NCBI GenBank assembly: GCA_026414125.1 | Contig: JAOAJQ010000041.1 | Coordinates: 1-9,181, forward strand | DNA: 9,181 nt | From: Thermoproteota archaeon | Lineage (GTDB): Archaea > Thermoproteota > EX4484-205 > JAAOZP01 | Direction of reading: 5' to 3' | In this document: positions 5,727-9,181 of the stretch, in pieces | Layout: every line of letters starts with the position of its first letter | Position numbering within the stretch: the first letter of the stretch is position 1 | Notes under the pieces: generated by a model | What the model saw: the letters and a program-made list of their open reading frames with translations, nothing else | Told to the model about the DNA's origin: nothing | Database searches by the model: none | Position numbers and translations under genes: made by a program

Positions 5727-7355
5727 GTGAGCCTACCACCGCCGGAGCCGTCTATAGAGTTTCCTTCACCACCCTACCCGTTGCCGGTTAAACATGCTTC
5801 TCTAGAAAGCCTGTTCAACGTGTCCTACTGGCTCTGGAGGCTTAACCCTTCCTCAATATTTCCAGTGATTCTGAGTAGTGCAGTCGACGTTTTGAAGCAA
5901 TCGATAATCGTCGTCACCCTCATAGTCGGCCTAATGCAGCTCGCAGCTACAGGAGTTCTCAGGATGGTTGCAGAGTCAATCGGGACTGGAGACTTATCCA
6001 GACTGGTTTTAACACTGTTGCCAGTAGTGCCAACAATCATAATCGTGGCTGCAGTATCCGTATTCTTTTTCTTCCTAGCGTCAATTCTAGCTGGCGGTTT
6101 TCTGAACTCCGCGGAATACGGTTCCTACCTCCGTCTTCTGCAAAAAGGCAGTCTTTCAACAGTAGATGTTTTCGAAGAGATGCGGCTCAAGTGGGTTAAG
6201 ATGGCTTGGACAGTGCTGGTGGTTGAAACAATAAAGATTCTTCCGATGCTAGTGGTTTTGGCTTCAATACTTGCAGATGCTCTCAGCTTGCTTTCTGGGA
6301 ACCCGGAGGCTTCGACTTTTGTTAGCAGGGTATTTCTATGGCTTGGCTTCGCAATAGTCGCGTTTGTCTTCATGATGGTCTTAACAGTTTTAACAGTCTA
6401 CGCTTATCCCGCGGCTGCAGATGGGGCGTATGGTTTTAGCGCTGTGAGGAAAAGCATGGGAACATGCTTAAGGCTCCCCGCGAACACGGTGGCATACTGC
6501 ATTCTAAGAGTTTTATCTGTTGTGTCGATAACTATTATAACGTTCCTAGCAGGTTTGCTCGGCTTCCGGCTCTCGTCAATCGCAACCGTAATTCTAAGCT
6601 TCCTTGTTACACCGGTTTTCCACATATTCAAGACGATGATTTTTCTAAAGGGGAAACCTGAACCCTTCGTCACCCCGCTTCCAGTTGGTCCTCCTATTTC
6701 AAAAGACGTTTTTTCGTATGTTTTAAACACGGGTTTAGAAAGGGTTAAAAAGGGTTTAAGCGAGCTCGTCGACTTTCTGGCTGAGCCCAAGAACATGTTT
6801 TTCCACTTTTCTTCAGCAATAGCCTTCTCCCTAGGCGTAATGCTCGGAAAACAGCTATCTTCCTCAGGAATTAGGCAGATAGTTTACTCTCTAGGATATG
6901 TGCCGGGGAAGGCGACGACCCTGTTTGAAGCAGCCTACGGCCTGCCGTTCCTAGCCCTCGACATATCCTTCCATAACTGGCAGGTTTCGCTCGCCACAGC
7001 CTTATCCGGAATCATATTCATAGTTCCAGTGCTTGCGACCCTTGTTTTCAACGGGTTCATCTTGGGGGTGGTTGAAGATATTGTTCAAAGCCTAGCGATG
7101 TTCTTGGCAGCCATACTTCCACACGGCGTAATAGAGCTCCCCGCCTTCCTGATCGCCGGCTCGGCCGGGTTAAGCTTGGGAATAGAGTTTTTTAAGGCTT
7201 TAAAGAAAAGAAGCGTGAGCTCAGATGCTGAGTTCCACAGTGTTTTAAAAAGAACAGTCTACATTGTTCTCGGACTGATACCTGTCTTCATTGTAGCAGG
7301 CGTTATAGAGACGTTTGTCACACCTTTTATAATGCGTCTTTATGGCTGGCGCTAA
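5727..7355 (+). CDS. Multi-pass membrane protein with C-terminal SpoIIM (DUF95) domain
   Basis: The 542-residue product starts with a proline-rich cytosolic tail (MSLPPPEPSIEFPSPPYPLP). About six hydrophobic segments follow, at roughly 44-75, 92-125, 160-185, 203-230, 255-276 and 283-300. After a polar linker (305-350), residues about 355-535 match the SpoIIM/DUF95 family: a first span near 358-375, VFNGFILGVVED at 440-451, the hallmark LPHGVIELPAFLIAGSAGL at 464-482 and a final span at 508-530. Stand-alone SpoIIM-type proteins are about 200 residues, so this is an N-terminal extension or fusion. In Bacillus SpoIIM acts with SpoIID/SpoIIP in wall remodelling during engulfment; in archaea the role is unknown and may concern membrane or envelope organisation. 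The N-terminal half is not assigned to a family. The start is GTG, supported by the TATA spacing. The gene is monocistronic here. Confidence 0.87.
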   Translation: MSLPPPEPSIEFPSPPYPLPVKHASLESLFNVSYWLWRLNPSSIFPVILSSAVDVLKQSIIVVTLIVGLMQLAATGVLRMVAESIGTGDLSRLVLTLLPVVPTIIIVAAVSVFFFFLASILAGGFLNSAEYGSYLRLLQKGSLSTVDVFEEMRLKWVKMAWTVLVVETIKILPMLVVLASILADALSLLSGNPEASTFVSRVFLWLGFAIVAFVFMMVLTVLTVYAYPAAADGAYGFSAVRKSMGTCLRLPANTVAYCILRVLSVVSITIITFLAGLLGFRLSSIATVILSFLVTPVFHIFKTMIFLKGKPEPFVTPLPVGPPISKDVFSYVLNTGLERVKKGLSELVDFLAEPKNMFFHFSSAIAFSLGVMLGKQLSSSGIRQIVYSLGYVPGKATTLFEAAYGLPFLALDISFHNWQVSLATALSGIIFIVPVLATLVFNGFILGVVEDIVQSLAMFLAAILPHGVIELPAFLIAGSAGLSLGIEFFKALKKRSVSSDAEFHSVLKRTVYIVLGLIPVFIVAGVIETFVTPFIMRLYGWR

Positions 7356-7406
7356 GCCAATGCTCAGGTGAGGTTCCAGGCTCCCGCCAGTTTATCCCTA
7401 CCGTGT

Positions 7407-7841
7407 TCAAATTATTAGTATTAGGGCTCCTAGGAAAACAAGTATTCCGGCTGCAGCTGTTTTTAGCGATGGTTCCTCGCCGAGTATCAAGTATGAAAGC
7501 ACTATTACGAAGAGTATGCTTGTCCTGTCTATGGTGGCAACCTTGGAGGCGTCAGACAGCTTCAATGCGGCGAAGTAGAAAACCCATGAGAGTGCTCCGC
7601 TCACACCGCTCAGTATTATGAAAAGCATATCCCTCTGCGTTAACTCTGCTAGTTGCGAGGTTCTTCCGAGAAGGATTATTATTCCAACCATAGTCGCCGC
7701 CATTATTACTGCTCTAACCCCCGCAGCCACGGTTGAGTCAACCGTCTTTAATCCTATTTTACCAAATATTGTGACTAATGCTGCGAAGAAGGCTGAGAGG
7801 AATGCTAGGATGAGCCATACTCCAACACTGTCCGGATTCAT
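7407..7841 (-). CDS. Half-size EamA/DMT-superfamily transporter
   Basis: The 144-residue product is almost entirely hydrophobic, with five predicted spans at about 8-28, 37-58, 72-92, 106-121 and 126-143. The signature EamA segment is visible: FYFAALKLSDASKVATIDRT, then a strand of aliphatics, LGEEPS at 120-125 and a closing LVFLGALILII. The drug/metabolite transporter superfamily moves small metabolites across the cytoplasmic membrane. Most EamA carriers have two such units (about 290 residues), so this single unit probably works as a dimer. No substrate can be named. A TAATATATT TATA box is centred 25 bases before its ATG, predicting a leaderless transcript. It diverges from the ThuA-like gene across a 91-base region with an inverted repeat. 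The gene appears intact. Confidence 0.88.
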   Translation of the reverse strand: MNPDSVGVWLILAFLSAFFAALVTIFGKIGLKTVDSTVAAGVRAVIMAATMVGIIILLGRTSQLAELTQRDMLFIILSGVSGALSWVFYFAALKLSDASKVATIDRTSILFVIVLSYLILGEEPSLKTAAAGILVFLGALILII

Positions 7842-7861
7842 GAAACTGCCTGATCTTAAGC

Positions 7862-7870
7862 AATATATTA
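7862..7870 (-). promoter_or_regulatory. TATA box of the EamA transporter gene, leaderless
   Basis: On the minus strand this reads TAATATATT, preceded by CTTAAAC. The centre is 25 bases from the A of the ATG at 7841, the classical distance from TATA box to transcription start in archaea. The transcript should therefore begin at the start codon. Confidence 0.6.
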
Positions 7871-7871
7871 G

Positions 7872-7909
7872 TTTAAGTCCTTTCAGGCTTGGCGTTAGAA
7901 AGACTTAAA
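7872..7909. repeat. Inverted repeat inside the EamA/ThuA divergent promoter
   Basis: TTTAAGTC (7872-7879) and GACTTAAA (7902-7909) are perfect 8-base inverted copies. Allowing one extra C in the left arm, the match extends to TTTAAGTC-C-TTTC and GAAAGACTTAAA. The arms are 22 bases apart (core to core) and flank the spacer between the two divergent start sites. The right arm overlaps the ThuA TATA element; the left arm is just upstream of the EamA TATA box. This could be a dimeric-regulator operator or simply mirrored BRE/TATA sequences. Confidence 0.6.
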
Positions 7910-7912
7910 TTT
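7904..7912 (+). promoter_or_regulatory. TATA box of the ThuA-like gene, leaderless
   Basis: CTTAAATTT, preceded by purine-rich GAAAGA (7898-7903), is centred about 25 bases before the ATG at 7933. It predicts transcription starting at the start codon. It overlaps the right arm of the inverted repeat described for this intergenic region. Confidence 0.55.
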
Positions 7913-7932
7913 TCAAGACTGCTTTTCCGCGT

Positions 7933-8604
7933 ATGGCATCTAGAAGACTACTTGTGTTAACGCATTCGGCAGGCTTCAAGCATGACTATATTCCAGTCGC
8001 CGTTAAAACCCTCAGGGAACTGGGAGATTCAAACGGGTTTAACGTTTTCTCGACGGATGATTGCTCCATCATAAAAGAAAGTTTCCTGAACGTTTTTTCG
8101 GCAGTACTATTCATCACAACAGGTGAGCTGCCCATGGATGAGGAGCAGAAGAAGATGCTGATAGATTTCGTGAGGAACGGCAAGGGTTTTATAGGCGTCC
8201 ATAATGCGACTGATACTTTCTATCAGTTCCCAGCCTACGGTGAGATGATTGGAGGCTATTTTAACGGTCATCCATGGACTCAAGAGGTTTATGTGAAAGT
8301 TGAAGACAAGGATCACCCTTCCACAAGGCATCTACCGGAGAGGTTTAACGTTAAGGAGGAAGTATATACTTTCAAGGATTGGAGCCGCAGCAGGACGCAT
8401 GTGTTAATAAGTCTAGACAATTCCTCTGTGGACCTTAGTAAGGGAACAAGGGAAGATAATGATTATGCTTTAGCCTGGTGTCACGAATATAGTGGGGGCA
8501 GGGTTTTCTACACTGCGTTCGGCCATTTCCCAGAAATATGGGGTGAGGAATGGTTCAGAAAACATCTCTTAGGCGGGATACTCTGGGCTATGAGAGTTCT
8601 CTAA
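7933..8604 (+). CDS. ThuA-like domain protein (trehalose-utilisation family, glutamine-amidotransferase-like fold)
   Basis: The 223-residue product matches ThuA-like proteins from start to end. Visible blocks are the first strand LLVLTHSAGFKHDYIP at 6-21, VLFITTGELPMDEEQK at 58-73 and GKGFIGVHNATDTFY at 83-97. These are followed by YGEMIGGYFNGHPW at 102-115, VEDKDHPSTRHLPERF at 123-138, EEVYTFKDW at 142-150 and a closing GGRVFYTAFGH at 188-198 with GGILWAMRVL. The fold is that of class I glutamine amidotransferases, but the nucleophile-elbow Cys is replaced (GVHNATD), as in other ThuA proteins. ThuA is tied to disaccharide (trehalose-type) use in rhizobia, with the exact reaction poorly known; a sugar role here is inference. 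There is no signal peptide. Length is typical for the family. It diverges from the EamA gene and converges on the dead GH94 gene 6 bases downstream. Confidence 0.9.
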   Translation: MASRRLLVLTHSAGFKHDYIPVAVKTLRELGDSNGFNVFSTDDCSIIKESFLNVFSAVLFITTGELPMDEEQKKMLIDFVRNGKGFIGVHNATDTFYQFPAYGEMIGGYFNGHPWTQEVYVKVEDKDHPSTRHLPERFNVKEEVYTFKDWSRSRTHVLISLDNSSVDLSKGTREDNDYALAWCHEYSGGRVFYTAFGHFPEIWGEEWFRKHLLGGILWAMRVL

Positions 8605-8610
8605 AGGCTT

Positions 8611-9181
8611 TCACCTGCCCATTACCACTGTGACGCTGTGCGTAGCCCCCTCGCTGAAAATCGGGAGACATCCCCTCGATAGGCTTACCGTCGACAACAA
8701 TCTGTTTCACGCCCTGACAAACATGCTTATTATTCCTAACCTCTATAACGTATTTGCTCCAAGGTAGGCGCGTGTAACCCTGAAGCCGGGCCAATCTCTA
8801 GGGATACAGAGGTCTAAGATCAATCGCCTGCCCCAGTGGGACGAAGAAGGTTATCCTGGTTTCAACACCGTGTCAGGCTGAACTTATGCGAGTATAGCCT
8901 AGGCCATGGCAACGCTCATACAGGTCTAAAGGTTTTTAACCGGTCTCTGTTGGAGACCAGTATCCCCCGGTTTCAACATCCCTAAGGTAAATGTATCTTC
9001 CAGGCTGGTCAAGCGGGACAGAATTATACCGGTATCGGGTGATACGTCTGTAACGAGCATCCCTGTAGAAACTGTAGCCCCGCCCGTGTTCGAGACCACT
9101 GTGAAATAGTCCTCTTGACCAAGATAGTTTAACCAGGGCGTAGGCGTGTCGGGCCTTGTAATAATGTATTCACGTGCCTCA
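8611..9181 (-). pseudogene. GH94 (cellobiose-phosphorylase-like) gene: internal deletion, stop codon and multiple frameshifts
   Basis: On the minus strand, three frames together give recognisable pieces of a GH94 phosphorylase, an enzyme that splits beta-linked disaccharides with phosphate. From the edge come EYIITRPDTPTPWLNYLG, then after a frameshift GYSFYRDARYRRITRYRYN, VPLDQPGRYIYLRD and YWSPT. Next come PVKN, then LYERCHGLGYTRISSA, a TGA stop (8873-8875), and ETRITFFVPLG. The text then jumps to the family's C-terminal domain: RDWPGFRVTRAYLG, KYVIEVRNN, GVKQIVVDGKPIEG and PIFSEGATHSVTVVMG, ending at TGA 8611-8613. The whole catalytic (alpha/alpha)6 middle, several hundred residues, is missing at about 8821-8833. 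Frame breaks lie near 9078-9081, 8944-8948, 8931-8937, 8800, 8753-8755 and 8670-8675. GH94 proteins normally have about 750-900 residues; about 190 codons remain here. The true start should lie just beyond the window edge. Confidence 0.88.

Noticed and set aside
8588..8794. Stand-alone 68-residue minus-strand protein
   Set aside because: Its middle (KYVIEVRNN...VVDGKPIEG) is one frame segment of the GH94 pseudogene; both ends run in the wrong frame.
8873..8875. TGA as a recoded (selenocysteine-type) codon in the GH94 remnant
   Set aside because: The surrounding gene has several frameshifts and no catalytic core; CGA to TGA mutation explains the stop.
1..9181. CRISPR arrays, tRNA/rRNA genes, insertion sequences, attachment sites
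   Set aside because: No regularly spaced repeats, cloverleaf-like segments, transposase motifs or long terminal repeats were found on reading both strands.

Overview
This window reads as archaeal chromosome, moderately AT-rich. The evidence is direct: TATA boxes centred about 25-28 bases upstream of several start codons with no Shine-Dalgarno leader (bases 3335-3342, 5697-5702, 7862-7870, 7904-7912), a TrmB-type regulator, and a TtuA-type tRNA thiolase. A bacterial-type GAPDH, a SpoIIM-like membrane protein and a GH94-derived pseudogene occur together. This mix suggests a Bathyarchaeia or related Thermoproteota lineage, but the lineage is inference and not proven here.

Layout. 1-773 (+) is the 3' part of a TrmB-like regulator with an extra C-terminal nuclease-fold-like domain. 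821-1243 (+) is a basic orphan protein. It meets a GT4 glycosyltransferase (1240-2349, -) tail to tail in a shared CTAG. 2417-3268 (-) is a TtuA-type PP-loop sulfurtransferase, divergent from the phosphorylating GAPDH gene gap (3369-4397, +). Convergent with gap is a broken redoxin/peroxiredoxin-like gene (4410-4979, -), readable only through two frameshifts. 5102-5581 (-) is a membrane-anchored cysteine-containing orphan. 5727-7355 (+) is a 542-residue multi-pass protein ending in a SpoIIM (DUF95) domain, probably on a leaderless GTG-start transcript. A half-size EamA transporter (7407-7841, -) and a ThuA-like protein (7933-8604, +) diverge from a 91-base promoter region holding an inverted repeat. 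The window ends in a ruined GH94 (glycosyltransferase-36/cellobiose phosphorylase-like) gene (8611 to the edge, -). It has lost the whole catalytic middle and carries about six further lesions.

How it fits together. Genes are mostly single units on alternating strands, not a long operon. Sugar themes recur (GAPDH, GT4, ThuA, dead GH94, and TrmB regulators, which often sense sugars), but no single pathway is demonstrated. The most informative features are the two decayed genes, which simple ORF calling misses or mislabels, and the palindromic divergent promoter. No tRNA, rRNA, CRISPR array, transposase or long repeat was seen. No non-genic stretch exceeds 300 bases once the pseudogenes are recognised.
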